Origin: Candidatus Baldrarchaeota archaeon
GTDB lineage: Archaea > Asgardarchaeota > Baldrarchaeia > Baldrarchaeales > DXJG01
Reading direction: 5' to 3'
NCBI GenBank assembly: GCA_030587435.1
Contig: JAUQZC010000093.1
Location: forward strand, 1 to 37,105
DNA: 37,105 bases
The position numbers were made by a program, and so were the translations under genes. A model generated the notes under the pieces. It saw nothing but the letters and a program-made list of their open reading frames with translations. It was not told the DNA's origin and searched no databases. The first letter of the stretch is position 1. Every line of letters begins with the position of its first letter. Shown here in pieces: positions 27,082 to 35,416 of the stretch.

Positions 27082-28680
27082 ATGAGCGATAAGAAATATA
27101 TAAACGATAAAGTTTTTGATATTGCTGAAAACTCTGTTCGTGGGGGGCTATTCCTCTTCGTAGGTAACATTTTTTCCACCGTCATCACGGCTTTTACATC
27201 TATTTTAATTGCCCGCTTCCTAGGTGCTATTGGCTACGGTTTATATAGCATCGCCCTAGTTGCTCCAAGCCTTTTATTTATATTCATCGATCTTGGAGTT
27301 AACTCTGCTTTAATCAAATATTGCGCAGAATTTAAGACTAAAAAACGTAACAAACACATAGCCAGCATAATTAAAAGCGGTTTCCTCTATAAAACAACTT
27401 TATCTTTTGTATTCTTTCTCATTTTATTTTGCTTTTCAGACTGGTTTGCAACCTATGCTTTAAGAAGACCCGATATTGCCTTTTTAGTTCGTATCGTCTC
27501 TGTTTTAATTATTTTACAAGTAGTGTTCAATACCGCAAGGAACATTTTTGTTGGATTAGACAAAATGGAATACAGCGCTACTGCATCGGTTTTACAGGCC
27601 ATTGTTAAGCTCGTTATAGCTTTAGCTTTGATTTTTCTAGGTTTTGGAGTCTTAGGTGCAATTATTGGTCATATCGCAGGATATTTAGTAGCCGGACTCA
27701 TTAGTTTACTGTTAGTTTACAATTTATATAGAAATTTTAGAAGCAAAAATGCAGACACCCGTTTCTCGGCTGATTTGAAATTTATGATTAAATACGGTTT
27801 TCCCCTATATTTTTCAGGTCTTTTGATGGCTTTTCTAAGTCAATTTCAAATGTTAAATTTAGCTTGGTTTGTTTCAGACTTTGACATCGGAAATTTTCGC
27901 GCCGCTTCCAACTTCCTATCTTTAATCACCATAGTCGTTATTCCCGTTTCTACAGCACTATTTCCCGCCTTCTCTAAATTCAACTTCGAGAAAGAAAAAG
28001 AAGAAATCGAAAGATTCTTCCATTACTCCTTAAAATACGTCCTATTACTATTAACTCCCGTAGCTTTACTCGTTGGAATAACTTCACGAAACTTAGTTTT
28101 CCTAGTTTACGGAACAGACTTCATCTCAGCCTCATCTTACATAACTCTCTTAACCATTACATATTTTTACGGCGGCATTTCAATGGTCATTAACAATTTT
28201 TTGAACGGCATAGGCAGAACCAACATCACCTTAAAAGTTAACGTAGTCAACTTCCTAATCTCTCTCCCATTAATTTACATTTTAACAATGCTTCACGGAG
28301 TTCTAGGCCTCATTACCTCCATCATTATATCAAGCCTCGCCGCTTTAATCTACGCCTCAACAATCATAACCAAAAAATTTAACATAAAATTTAACTACAC
28401 AGACGTTTCAAAAATCTATTTAACAACATTTCTATCCGGTTCCATAGCTTTCCTTTTCCATCATTTCATTTCTTTAAGCTACCTAACCGAATTAATCTTG
28501 ATTTCAGTTATTTTCACTATAAGCTACCTAGTTCTAGTTCCTCTGCTGGGCGCAATAAATAAAAGGGACATAGAGGTTTTCAGGTCTATTTTCAGCAAAT
28601 TCAAGCTAATAGCCCCCTTCACAAATATCTTACTTAACTTCGAATCTTGGCTTTTAAACCACGCCAACAAAACAACATAA
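27082..28680 (+). CDS. Wzx/MATE-like oligosaccharide flippase
   Basis: 532 residues from ATG 27082, chosen because GGTGAT lies 4-9 bases ahead; an ATG at 27055 has no such site. Twelve to fourteen hydrophobic helices span the protein. The N-terminal part (GGLFLFVGNIFSTVITAFTS then ILIARFLGAIGYGLYSIAL) is the polysaccharide-transport (MOP superfamily) signature. It probably moves lipid-linked oligosaccharide built by the nearby transferases across the membrane. Codon use has more T-ending codons than the MoxR operon or the propeller gene, suggesting a different history. Confidence 0.92.
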   Translation: MSDKKYINDKVFDIAENSVRGGLFLFVGNIFSTVITAFTSILIARFLGAIGYGLYSIALVAPSLLFIFIDLGVNSALIKYCAEFKTKKRNKHIASIIKSGFLYKTTLSFVFFLILFCFSDWFATYALRRPDIAFLVRIVSVLIILQVVFNTARNIFVGLDKMEYSATASVLQAIVKLVIALALIFLGFGVLGAIIGHIAGYLVAGLISLLLVYNLYRNFRSKNADTRFSADLKFMIKYGFPLYFSGLLMAFLSQFQMLNLAWFVSDFDIGNFRAASNFLSLITIVVIPVSTALFPAFSKFNFEKEKEEIERFFHYSLKYVLLLLTPVALLVGITSRNLVFLVYGTDFISASSYITLLTITYFYGGISMVINNFLNGIGRTNITLKVNVVNFLISLPLIYILTMLHGVLGLITSIIISSLAALIYASTIITKKFNIKFNYTDVSKIYLTTFLSGSIAFLFHHFISLSYLTELILISVIFTISYLVLVPLLGAINKRDIEVFRSIFSKFKLIAPFTNILLNFESWLLNHANKTT

Positions 28681-28736
28681 CCCTCTAAATAAACCATCTA
28701 AACCATTACATTACTCGAAAAGCCGGTGAAATATAT

Positions 28737-29942
28737 TTGAATCTCATAGCTCTAATAGGCACGGTAAAACCTTTCGAAAACAAAGGAGATGAAGCAATCT
28801 ACATAACCTCAATTCAACTAATCCGAAAACACTTAAAGAAAATTAAAATACTCTTAGCATCACCTGAATTTAACCCATCATATAGAAAACTAAGAAAATA
28901 CGGAGCCGACATCATAACTCGTCACCCCATGGGCGCACTTAGCGAACTCCTGACAAAAAGAAACACTCCAAACTCCTTTCAAAAAAGTCTTGCAAAATAC
29001 ATCTACTACCACACTCCTCCCCTTATATCAGCCCTATTATCCAAAAGAATCCCATCCAAATTCAATAAAATCCTCAAAAACATAGACACATTCGTAATAG
29101 CTTCCCATCCACTTGAAGCAGCAGGTTTCTCAACATATGTATCCTCTTTTGTCATCCCTAGGTTCCTAAACCCCCAAAGCAAAATTATCGCATTCCCACT
29201 ATCACTATCAACAAAAATACTAAACAATTTCATATCCAAGTCTCGCGCAAAAAATGCACTAAACAAAGCAAACATTGTTTACACCCGTGGGAACCACACA
29301 GCCAAACTCCTAAAAAAACACCTAAAATTAAAAAACGTCGTTGCTTCATTTGACCCGGCAATCACCTTATCAAAAACGGAGCCAAAAGAAAAACCGCTCA
29401 AAGGCATAGCAGTAGTACCTGCAGGTTTGTCCGTAAACCCCTTATTTCTCGCAAAACTCATAAGAAAACTAATAGAAGAACTAGAAAAACACATATATAT
29501 AATTCCCTTTTCCCTCGACGATATACCAATCGCTCATAAACTGTTTAATCTCGTTAAAAACAAAGATTCCTGCAATGTAATAGACACTAGTAACATGAGT
29601 CCACAGGAATTAAAAGGCTTCTTAAGCCACGTTGAAATGCTAATAACCTCCCGAGTACACGCAGCTATATTCGCCCTAAGTGAACACATTCCAACAATTG
29701 GCATTCTCCGCGAAGACGACGTAAAATTCTACGACGTCCTAGGGACATTCAAACTAGACGAATATATCTTTAATCCAAAAATAGCGCCCATAAACACATT
29801 AAACAAAATAATAAGCACAGCAAAAGCCATTACCGACAACAGATCAGACATAGTCCAACTAATTAAACAGAAATTACCATTAGCAGTTGCAAAAGCCGAA
29901 AACACATGTTTTGCTTTAAAAAAGCTTGTCACCGGTGATTAA
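28737..29942 (+). CDS. Polysaccharide pyruvyl transferase family protein
   Basis: 401 residues. ALIGTVKPFENKGDEAIYIT at the start is the NxGDxA-type motif, and ITSRVHAAIFALSEHIPTIG near the end is the conserved SxRxH/HA region of the family, which places ketal pyruvate from PEP on sugars (CsaB or WcaK-like). A central FVIASHPLEAAG and VVPAGLSVNP complete the GT-B-like fold. TTG 28737 is supported by GGTGA 8-12 bases ahead. The stop overlaps the possible start of the FrhB-like gene, a pairing common in polysaccharide loci. Confidence 0.88.
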   Translation: MNLIALIGTVKPFENKGDEAIYITSIQLIRKHLKKIKILLASPEFNPSYRKLRKYGADIITRHPMGALSELLTKRNTPNSFQKSLAKYIYYHTPPLISALLSKRIPSKFNKILKNIDTFVIASHPLEAAGFSTYVSSFVIPRFLNPQSKIIAFPLSLSTKILNNFISKSRAKNALNKANIVYTRGNHTAKLLKKHLKLKNVVASFDPAITLSKTEPKEKPLKGIAVVPAGLSVNPLFLAKLIRKLIEELEKHIYIIPFSLDDIPIAHKLFNLVKNKDSCNVIDTSNMSPQELKGFLSHVEMLITSRVHAAIFALSEHIPTIGILREDDVKFYDVLGTFKLDEYIFNPKIAPINTLNKIISTAKAITDNRSDIVQLIKQKLPLAVAKAENTCFALKKLVTGD

Positions 29943-31191
29943 CATAAACCTAACTCATTACTGGAAATTGATGAAGAAGCTTTGCGTGGGATGTGGCGCA
30001 TGCATTGGAATTTGCCCTAAAGAAGCAATATCTCCAACAGAGATTAAAGGCTACGCATCCATTAACATAAACACCTCGAAATGTATTCAATGCGGACTCT
30101 GTGTTAAATTTTGCCCCATAATTTCTTACCTAAACACTTCTGAACTCCCGAAAAAACCAAATTCAAACATCAAAATATTCACAGGACATGCCACTAAGAC
30201 CGAAACTAGGTATCATGGTGCATCAGGCGGCACTGTAACTGCATTACTAACATATCTCTTAGAAGAAGGCGAAGTAGATGGAGTGCTAGTCGTAAAAACT
30301 CATGGAAAAAAGGCAATCCCACAGTTGGTAACAAATGTTAAGGATTTGAAGGATACTCAAGGCTCCATTTACTTTCCCACTTTTAGCTTAAAGCTCATTA
30401 GACAGTTAAGGGGTATTGAAGGCAGCTACGCTGTAGTAGGCCTTCCATGTCAAATAGATGTCCTAAAAAAACTTATAGAAGTAAAATTTCTACCTGAAAA
30501 TAGAATAAAATATTTTTTAGGGCTAAGGTGCTACCATGTAAATGCACCATGGTATTTAACCTACATGATTAATAAAATGTTAAAATTACCTGTAGACGAC
30601 GTACATCAAGTCACAGCTAGGAGATATGGGTGGCCAGGCAAAGTTCTAGTAAAAACCCGCAAAGAAAATCATATTGTTCCCCATTTTTATAATAAAAGAA
30701 CCGGAACCGGATTGTGGAACCCATTAGCATTACTACATCTCACTGCTCAGCTAGGCTGTTTCCTCTGCACAAATCATGAAAACATTAATGCAGATATTAC
30801 ATTTGGCGATGCTTGGATCCCGAAAATAGTTAAAAAAGATAAAATAGGGTCATCACTCATTATTACAAGAACAAAAAGAGGAACTGAACTAATTAGAAAA
30901 GCTGAATCCACGGGAAGAATCGCAGTAAATATCTTAAACAGAGAAAAAAGATATTACCAGAGCAATGAAGAACTTAAAAGTTTTAATAAAACATTAAGAA
31001 TGTTAATTAAAGAAGGAGCAGCCAAAACAATACGGCAGCAAAACATAGCAAACATATTTGCATTAATACCACACCTAGCATTTACATCAACTACGTTAAG
31101 ACAAACATTGTTGAAAATAATCCCACCGAAAATACTTATGACCGCTGCCAGCACCTATATAAAACTAATTAGCATAACCTCACATTCTTAA
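29935..31191 (+). CDS. FrhB-like coenzyme F420 hydrogenase/dehydrogenase beta-subunit homolog
   Basis: About 418 residues. Two [4Fe-4S] ferredoxin motifs (CVGCGACIGICP and CIQCGLCVKFCP) open the protein. Then come YHGASGGTVTALLTYLLEEG and GLPCQIDVLKKL, marking the FrhB N- and C-terminal domains, and LGCFLCTNHENINADITFGD with further cysteines. Relatives are F420- or flavin-dependent electron-transfer subunits; those in polysaccharide clusters often lie beside pyruvyl transferases, as here. Start uncertain: GTG 29935, ATA 29944 (4 bases after GGTGAT) and ATG 29971 (a few bases after GGA) are all in frame. Residues like THYWKLMKKLC look family-like, favouring an upstream start. Confidence 0.85.
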   Translation: MININLTHYWKLMKKLCVGCGACIGICPKEAISPTEIKGYASININTSKCIQCGLCVKFCPIISYLNTSELPKKPNSNIKIFTGHATKTETRYHGASGGTVTALLTYLLEEGEVDGVLVVKTHGKKAIPQLVTNVKDLKDTQGSIYFPTFSLKLIRQLRGIEGSYAVVGLPCQIDVLKKLIEVKFLPENRIKYFLGLRCYHVNAPWYLTYMINKMLKLPVDDVHQVTARRYGWPGKVLVKTRKENHIVPHFYNKRTGTGLWNPLALLHLTAQLGCFLCTNHENINADITFGDAWIPKIVKKDKIGSSLIITRTKRGTELIRKAESTGRIAVNILNREKRYYQSNEELKSFNKTLRMLIKEGAAKTIRQQNIANIFALIPHLAFTSTTLRQTLLKIIPPKILMTAASTYIKLISITSHS

Positions 31192-31247
31192 GAAAATTCA
31201 CCCCACTCGGCCAACTTACAGAGTTTTCCATTTTTTAGGTGACACAT

Positions 31248-32237
31248 ATGATCTCTGCAGTTAACTTTGTTAGAAAGGTTGAACTAGAAAAATTAAAAAG
31301 CGAAGAAATAGAAAAATTTTACCAAATCGCCAAGCTTAATCGCATCGGCTACTTTTTGCTTCACAAAGCCATAGATCAAGGATTAAACCTACCTATTCAT
31401 CTTTACAAAATATTTCGAAAAGAAAACATACGTTACAAAAAAATCCTAAAAGAATTCACACAAGTATCTCAAACTTTAAATAAACTAGGCATTAACTTCG
31501 CTATTTTTAAATCCCTAAAACCTTTTCCATCAACCACAGTCGACATCGACATCATAATCTTCAACAATTATTGGAAAGCAGTCGCAGGTCTAATCTCCCA
31601 AAACTATAAAATTCTTGGTTGGGGTCCTGAAAGCGTTACCCTACAAGACCCCCACAGCGTCGTCGGCATCGACCTATACAGAGAAGTTTCCGTTTCTAGA
31701 CTAAGATATTTCTCCAAAAACAAACTCCACAAATATGTCGAATGGGTTAACACTAAATTTGGCAACGTTAAAAACTTAAAACTTGAATGCGACTTAATTT
31801 GTGTCGCCGCTCACTCCTTCATAAAAGAACAAATGTTTACCCTCGCAGACTACTTCTACTTCACTAAATATCTAAACAAATGCAACCTAAATCTACTTCT
31901 GAACATCGCAGTTGGAACATGCTCAGAAATTCCCTTAACCATAATTTTAAGGCTTGTAAATGTCATTCACAAAAAAGTTTACGGCAAAAGACTTTACCAA
32001 ATTAAACTGGACACTTTGGAAGCCAGATTTGAAGAAAAAAGATTCAAACAAAAAAACTTTAAAGTTCCATTCAAATATCATCCACTAACAATTTTAAACG
32101 GCATTCTAAAGCTCTTAAAAAGGGAAGAAAACTCTAGAAAAAGCCTAGCATACCAAATAAACTACATACTACAATTAAAAAACACAAAACCTTTCCTAAA
32201 AGACCTACTCGATCACATAAAACGAAAAACATACTAA
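31248..32237 (+). CDS. Nucleotidyltransferase-fold protein, NTP_transf_5-like, with shared C-terminal domain
   Basis: 329 residues. FAIFKSLKPFPSTTVDIDII is a nucleotidyltransferase fold signature (S near a Lys, then DxD), like uncharacterised family PF14907. Later comes YGKRLYQIKLDTLEARFEEK, then FKVPFKYHPLTILNGILKLL, closely matched in the gene at 35417-36168; the two share a C-terminal helical domain but differ in the N-terminal half. ATG 31248 is preferred to GTG 31239 because AGGTGA (31236-31241) is the ribosome site. Family members in bacterial glycan and peptide loci may transfer nucleotides or phosphate to small acceptors; the substrate here is unknown. Confidence 0.75.
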   Translation: MISAVNFVRKVELEKLKSEEIEKFYQIAKLNRIGYFLLHKAIDQGLNLPIHLYKIFRKENIRYKKILKEFTQVSQTLNKLGINFAIFKSLKPFPSTTVDIDIIIFNNYWKAVAGLISQNYKILGWGPESVTLQDPHSVVGIDLYREVSVSRLRYFSKNKLHKYVEWVNTKFGNVKNLKLECDLICVAAHSFIKEQMFTLADYFYFTKYLNKCNLNLLLNIAVGTCSEIPLTIILRLVNVIHKKVYGKRLYQIKLDTLEARFEEKRFKQKNFKVPFKYHPLTILNGILKLLKREENSRKSLAYQINYILQLKNTKPFLKDLLDHIKRKTY

Positions 32238-32290
32238 CATCACACCACAAAACTGGTACAAACCAATAAATATCAAAGAAAGTAATTGAA

Positions 32291-33289
32291 ATGAAAATCC
32301 TAAATTCTGTCCAAAGTGTCTACACAAAAAAACATATACTAGCCATAACCTCGACTAGGCATCAAAAACTAACACTTATTCGAACAAACTACTCACTTTC
32401 AAAAATTGAAAAACTAAACACATTCGAAGGTTCAAAAAGCTTTCTCCTAACAAAAACCTTTGATACCTACCTACTCTCAGTAGACAACAAACTCTTAGCA
32501 TCGAACGACCTCAACGAATGGAAAGAAGTCCTCAAAGTAAGAAAAAGAAACATCATATGGCACACAGCTACAACACCTCAGAATATAGTTGCCCAAGAAT
32601 ACGGAGAGAAACCCACAACTCTTTTCACATCAGAAAACGGCTACAATTGGGAGAAAACGTTAACAAACATAGAAGTGGACCCTAAATCATTACACTTCCA
32701 CTACATCGCATACAGCCCTCAATACAACGTATTATATGCAACACTAGGAGACGGAAACCTTATCAGAGTCATTGAAATCCAAAAAAACACATGGAAACCC
32801 ATATACATAGGACCTTGGCAGTTTGTACCAATAACGACCAGCAAAAATAGCATAGTGTTCGGAATGGACAGCGCCATCGCAAAAGGAGGCATAGGAATCT
32901 ACCAACCCTCAAACAAATGGAAATTCACCTTCCTAAGATGGCGCAACAAAAAAGTCAAATTCACACCAATGAGCAACCTAAAAAAACTCGACAACAACCT
33001 CTGGATCACCGCACTCGGCACACCACAAGCCATACTAGTCTCAAAAAACCTAAAAAAATGGCATCCAGCACACATAGAAGGATACAGCAAACAATTCAAC
33101 TTCCATACAACAATAAGCGAAGAAAAAACCTACGTAGCATGCACAACAGGAAAAAACCTACTACTATTCAAGAAAAAAGAACTAGAAAAAATAACACAAA
33201 CAACCCAACCAACATTAACCAACTACAAAGCCTACATCGACAAGATAAAAGGCCTAGGATTCACCCTAAAAAGAAAAATATCAAAATAA
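32291..33289 (+). CDS. Beta-propeller (BNR/sialidase-like) protein
   Basis: 332 residues of repeated beta strands with Asp-box-like turns: LFTSENGYNWEKTLTN, LLASNDLNEWKEVLK and AILVSKNLKKWHPAHIEG, the S-x-(D/N)-G-x-x-W style of BNR repeats. There is no signal peptide or membrane helix, so it is probably cytoplasmic, unlike true sialidases. Asp, Glu and Arg residues of a sialidase active site are not evident. It ends the glycan region; a scaffold or sugar-binding role is inferred. Codon use is strongly A-rich. Confidence 0.7.
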   Translation: MKILNSVQSVYTKKHILAITSTRHQKLTLIRTNYSLSKIEKLNTFEGSKSFLLTKTFDTYLLSVDNKLLASNDLNEWKEVLKVRKRNIIWHTATTPQNIVAQEYGEKPTTLFTSENGYNWEKTLTNIEVDPKSLHFHYIAYSPQYNVLYATLGDGNLIRVIEIQKNTWKPIYIGPWQFVPITTSKNSIVFGMDSAIAKGGIGIYQPSNKWKFTFLRWRNKKVKFTPMSNLKKLDNNLWITALGTPQAILVSKNLKKWHPAHIEGYSKQFNFHTTISEEKTYVACTTGKNLLLFKKKELEKITQTTQPTLTNYKAYIDKIKGLGFTLKRKISK

Positions 33290-33452
33290 AACACAACCCG
33301 ACACCGCACCTACCGGACAAAAACGCTCTAATGAACAAAACGAAAAACAAAACTTCTTTACCCTACAATCTCTATCCGCAATCTACACGCTACACATCGC
33401 CTAAAGTGTCAAATATATTAAACACGCTTTAACATTATTATCTTTTTATTTC

Positions 33453-33470
33453 TTGTTACCTAAATAACAA
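33453..33470. promoter_or_regulatory. 18-bp dyad, related to the palindrome at 36244-36265
   Basis: TTGTTA and TAACAA arms flank a 6-base spacer (33459-33464). A related palindrome lies at 36244-36265; 15 of the 18 bases agree. It lies about 60 bases upstream of the small ORF at 33529, so it could be an operator for it. Confidence 0.35.
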
Positions 33471-33528
33471 TAACATATTAGACAATTTATTCGCAATAGA
33501 CAAGACTAAATATCAAGGAGAGAGATAA

Positions 33529-33678
33529 ATGCAGACATATTTAATGATAGACATTCTCTGCTCTGCAATTAAATTCTTTCTCACATCCACTATAAGCATA
33601 TCTCAAGCCTTATCAAAGACAAAATATCTAAATAAAATCTACATTAAGTTAAATTACCTCGAAGTCAAATTACTTTGA
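33529..33678 (+). CDS. Possible 49-residue small protein with strong ribosome site
   Basis: AAGGAGAGAG lies 5-14 bases before ATG 33529. The 49 codons encode MQTYLMIDILCSAIKFF, then a mixed hydrophobic-basic tail ending NYLEVKLL. It could be a small membrane-associated peptide (hydrophobic residues about 5-24). No family recognised. Found by scanning the gap between genes; the ribosome site is the main support. Confidence 0.45.
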   Translation: MQTYLMIDILCSAIKFFLTSTISISQALSKTKYLNKIYIKLNYLEVKLL

Positions 33679-33720
33679 AAGTAGCGGTAGCCTTGTGAAA
33701 TTTGAAACGAGTTGGTTTGC

Positions 33721-34380
33721 TTGAATAAAGGCATAATTATTGTTTTGAGCGGCATCGATGGTTCGGGTAAAAGTACCATTAGCAGAAAGCTAAGCAAAAG
33801 CCTGATAAAAAATTTTAATCTTAAAACTAGGATCGTTTGGGTTAAAAGCCTACATACCTTGGCTTACCTAATTTATGTCCTTTTCCGTAAAATGTGGGGC
33901 ATCGAATACATCGTAAATCCCAAGGGCAAAATAACTGAACACTACACTACAAAATGGATGAAAAAACTAGGTTCATTATGGGGTTTCATCGAATTCTTAT
34001 CGGTTCTCCCATGGATCCTTATAACGCTTCTTTATCGATTTCTAGGCTTTACTGTAATTTGCGACCGTTTCATAATGGATTTTCTAGCTACTGTTTCCCT
34101 TAGAGTTAACAACCCGTTTTGGCCCTGGAAAAGTATATGGGGGAAATCCCTTAAAGCACTGCAAAGAAAGTTTTTGACCTTCCACCTAAAGGTTACTTTA
34201 AAAACAGCCTTGCAGCGGAGGCTAGACATCGAATATGATTTAAAAGAATTCAAACTTTTAACAGCCTTGTATAGAATCTTAACCAATGACACAAATGCTC
34301 ATGAAATTCTCAACGAAAAAACATCTATCTCCAATATTATAAAAAGCATAAAGAAAAACCTAACAAACAAAACTAACTAA
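33721..34380 (+). CDS. Thymidylate kinase-like P-loop protein
   Basis: 219 residues from TTG 33721 (an in-frame TTG also occurs at 33712). Walker A GIDGSGKST (11-19), a hydrophobic middle (about 88-109) and VICDRFIMDFLAT, the DRF motif of thymidylate kinase-like enzymes. It is related to the protein at 23763, and both carry an unusual central hydrophobic stretch (FIEFLSVLPWILITLLYRFL here), which suggests a membrane-near or lipid-like substrate rather than dTMP. That is inference. Length is normal for the fold. Confidence 0.8.
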   Translation: MNKGIIIVLSGIDGSGKSTISRKLSKSLIKNFNLKTRIVWVKSLHTLAYLIYVLFRKMWGIEYIVNPKGKITEHYTTKWMKKLGSLWGFIEFLSVLPWILITLLYRFLGFTVICDRFIMDFLATVSLRVNNPFWPWKSIWGKSLKALQRKFLTFHLKVTLKTALQRRLDIEYDLKEFKLLTALYRILTNDTNAHEILNEKTSISNIIKSIKKNLTNKTN

Positions 34381-34603
34381 ACGCTATATCATAAACTTTT
34401 TAAAGCACTTAAACTACTACCAATTTAAAGAAAACAGTTTAGTATCTCTTGTTTTTATTACAGGTTCGATATTTCGATTAGAAAATTATTGCTTACTTTG
34501 CATATTAGGCATTTTCCCGTTATCTCCAATACTTCAGCTTCTCTTCATTACAGTTGAAATGATGGTTTATGATATTGCAACGGTAGTTGCGTAACGAGGG
34601 AAC

Positions 34604-34613
34604 GTTTATAAGT
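34604..34613 (+). promoter_or_regulatory. TATA box of vapBC
   Basis: GTTTATAAGT lies about 37 bases ahead of the antitoxin ATG, predicting transcription start near 34633, inside the inverted repeat that follows. Confidence 0.55.
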
Positions 34614-34622
34614 AGATTAGAT

Positions 34623-34646
34623 TACATATCTACAAGGTGATATGTA
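34623..34646. promoter_or_regulatory. Inverted repeat at the vapB promoter, candidate operator
   Basis: TACATATC (34623-34630) and GATATGTA (34639-34646) are exact complements separated by 8 bases. The repeat spans the predicted transcription start and the GGTGAT ribosome site and ends at the A of the ATG. Such sites are where VapB or VapBC complexes autorepress their promoters. Confidence 0.5.
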
Positions 34647-34903
34647 TGAGTACTACCGTTAGGATTTCATTGGAGGATAAAAAACGTTTAGCTAGATTTG
34701 CAAAGAAAGTAAATGCTCAAAGCTTAGTTGAAGCTCTTAGATTAGCTCTCTCAATGGCTGAAGAAAAACTCGATGAGTTTAAAGGAAACATGGAAGCTTT
34801 AAAAAAACTTTTAAAAAACGTGGGCCGCGTTGGAGGCAGAGTATCTGAAAGGGTAGATGAAGAATTGGCTGATATCGTATATAGGGAGAGTAGAAAGGAA
34901 TGA
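34646..34903 (+). CDS. vapB: VapB-type ribbon-helix-helix antitoxin
   Basis: 85 residues from ATG 34646, chosen because AGGTGAT (34636-34642) is its ribosome site; GTG 34637 would sit inside that site. N-terminal TTVRISLEDKKRLARFAKK is a ribbon-helix-helix DNA-binding motif, and the charged C-terminal half would wrap the toxin. The toxin gene overlaps by ATGA. The inverted repeat at the start is a likely binding site. Confidence 0.85.
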   Translation: MSTTVRISLEDKKRLARFAKKVNAQSLVEALRLALSMAEEKLDEFKGNMEALKKLLKNVGRVGGRVSERVDEELADIVYRESRKE

Positions 34904-35373
34904 GTATATTTATAGATACGGGTATTTTTTATGCCTTGCTCGATGAAGAAGATATTAATCATATGGATGCCTTAGCTATTATGACCCATATTCTTGAAGG
35001 GAGGTTTGGTAAAGCAGTTACAACAGACTATGTGATTTTAGAAACAACACTACTTCTTAAAGCAAGAATTGGACCTGAAGTTGTTAAAAGTTTTTTAGAC
35101 TTCCTCGAAGAAAGCGGAATAACTACCATTATAGTTGATAAGGATGTATTTGAAAAAACTCTAAAATTAGTAAAGAAACGGCCCGAAAACCTAAGCATAT
35201 GTGATGCAGCCACATTAACCATCATAGAAGACTGGAACATAAATAATCTAGCCACTTTCAACCTAAGAAGCTTCAAAAACCTAACAGAAAACATTATAGG
35301 AAAGGGATACTTTAATACCCTAACTAACCGCGAAAAAGAAAAAATAAAATCTCTAGTAAAAATGAGAAAATAA
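34900..35373 (+). CDS. vapC: VapC-type PIN domain toxin
   Basis: 157 residues. PIN ribonuclease acids visible: Asp6 in SIFIDTGIFYAL, Glu in YVILETTLLLKA (about 48) and Asp in LSICDAATLTI (about 106). A fourth position, usually Asp in a TFD-type motif, reads ATFNLRSF, so this acid is Asn. Many PIN toxins tolerate Asn there, but it may weaken metal binding. Overlap with vapB gives coupled translation. VapC toxins cleave tRNA or rRNA when freed from VapB; the target here is unknown. Confidence 0.85.
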   Translation: MSIFIDTGIFYALLDEEDINHMDALAIMTHILEGRFGKAVTTDYVILETTLLLKARIGPEVVKSFLDFLEESGITTIIVDKDVFEKTLKLVKKRPENLSICDAATLTIIEDWNINNLATFNLRSFKNLTENIIGKGYFNTLTNREKEKIKSLVKMRK

Positions 35374-35416
35374 CTTAAGAATTCGTAACAAGCCTTTAAA
35401 CATTTTAAGTTAAAAT

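Larger units (their letters stand above)
33290..33720. other. Gap between propeller and kinase genes
   Basis: This 430-base region holds the 18-bp dyad at 33453-33470 and a 49-codon ORF with a strong ribosome site (33529-33678). The remainder (33290-33450) contains no confident gene or repeat. Confidence 0.4.
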
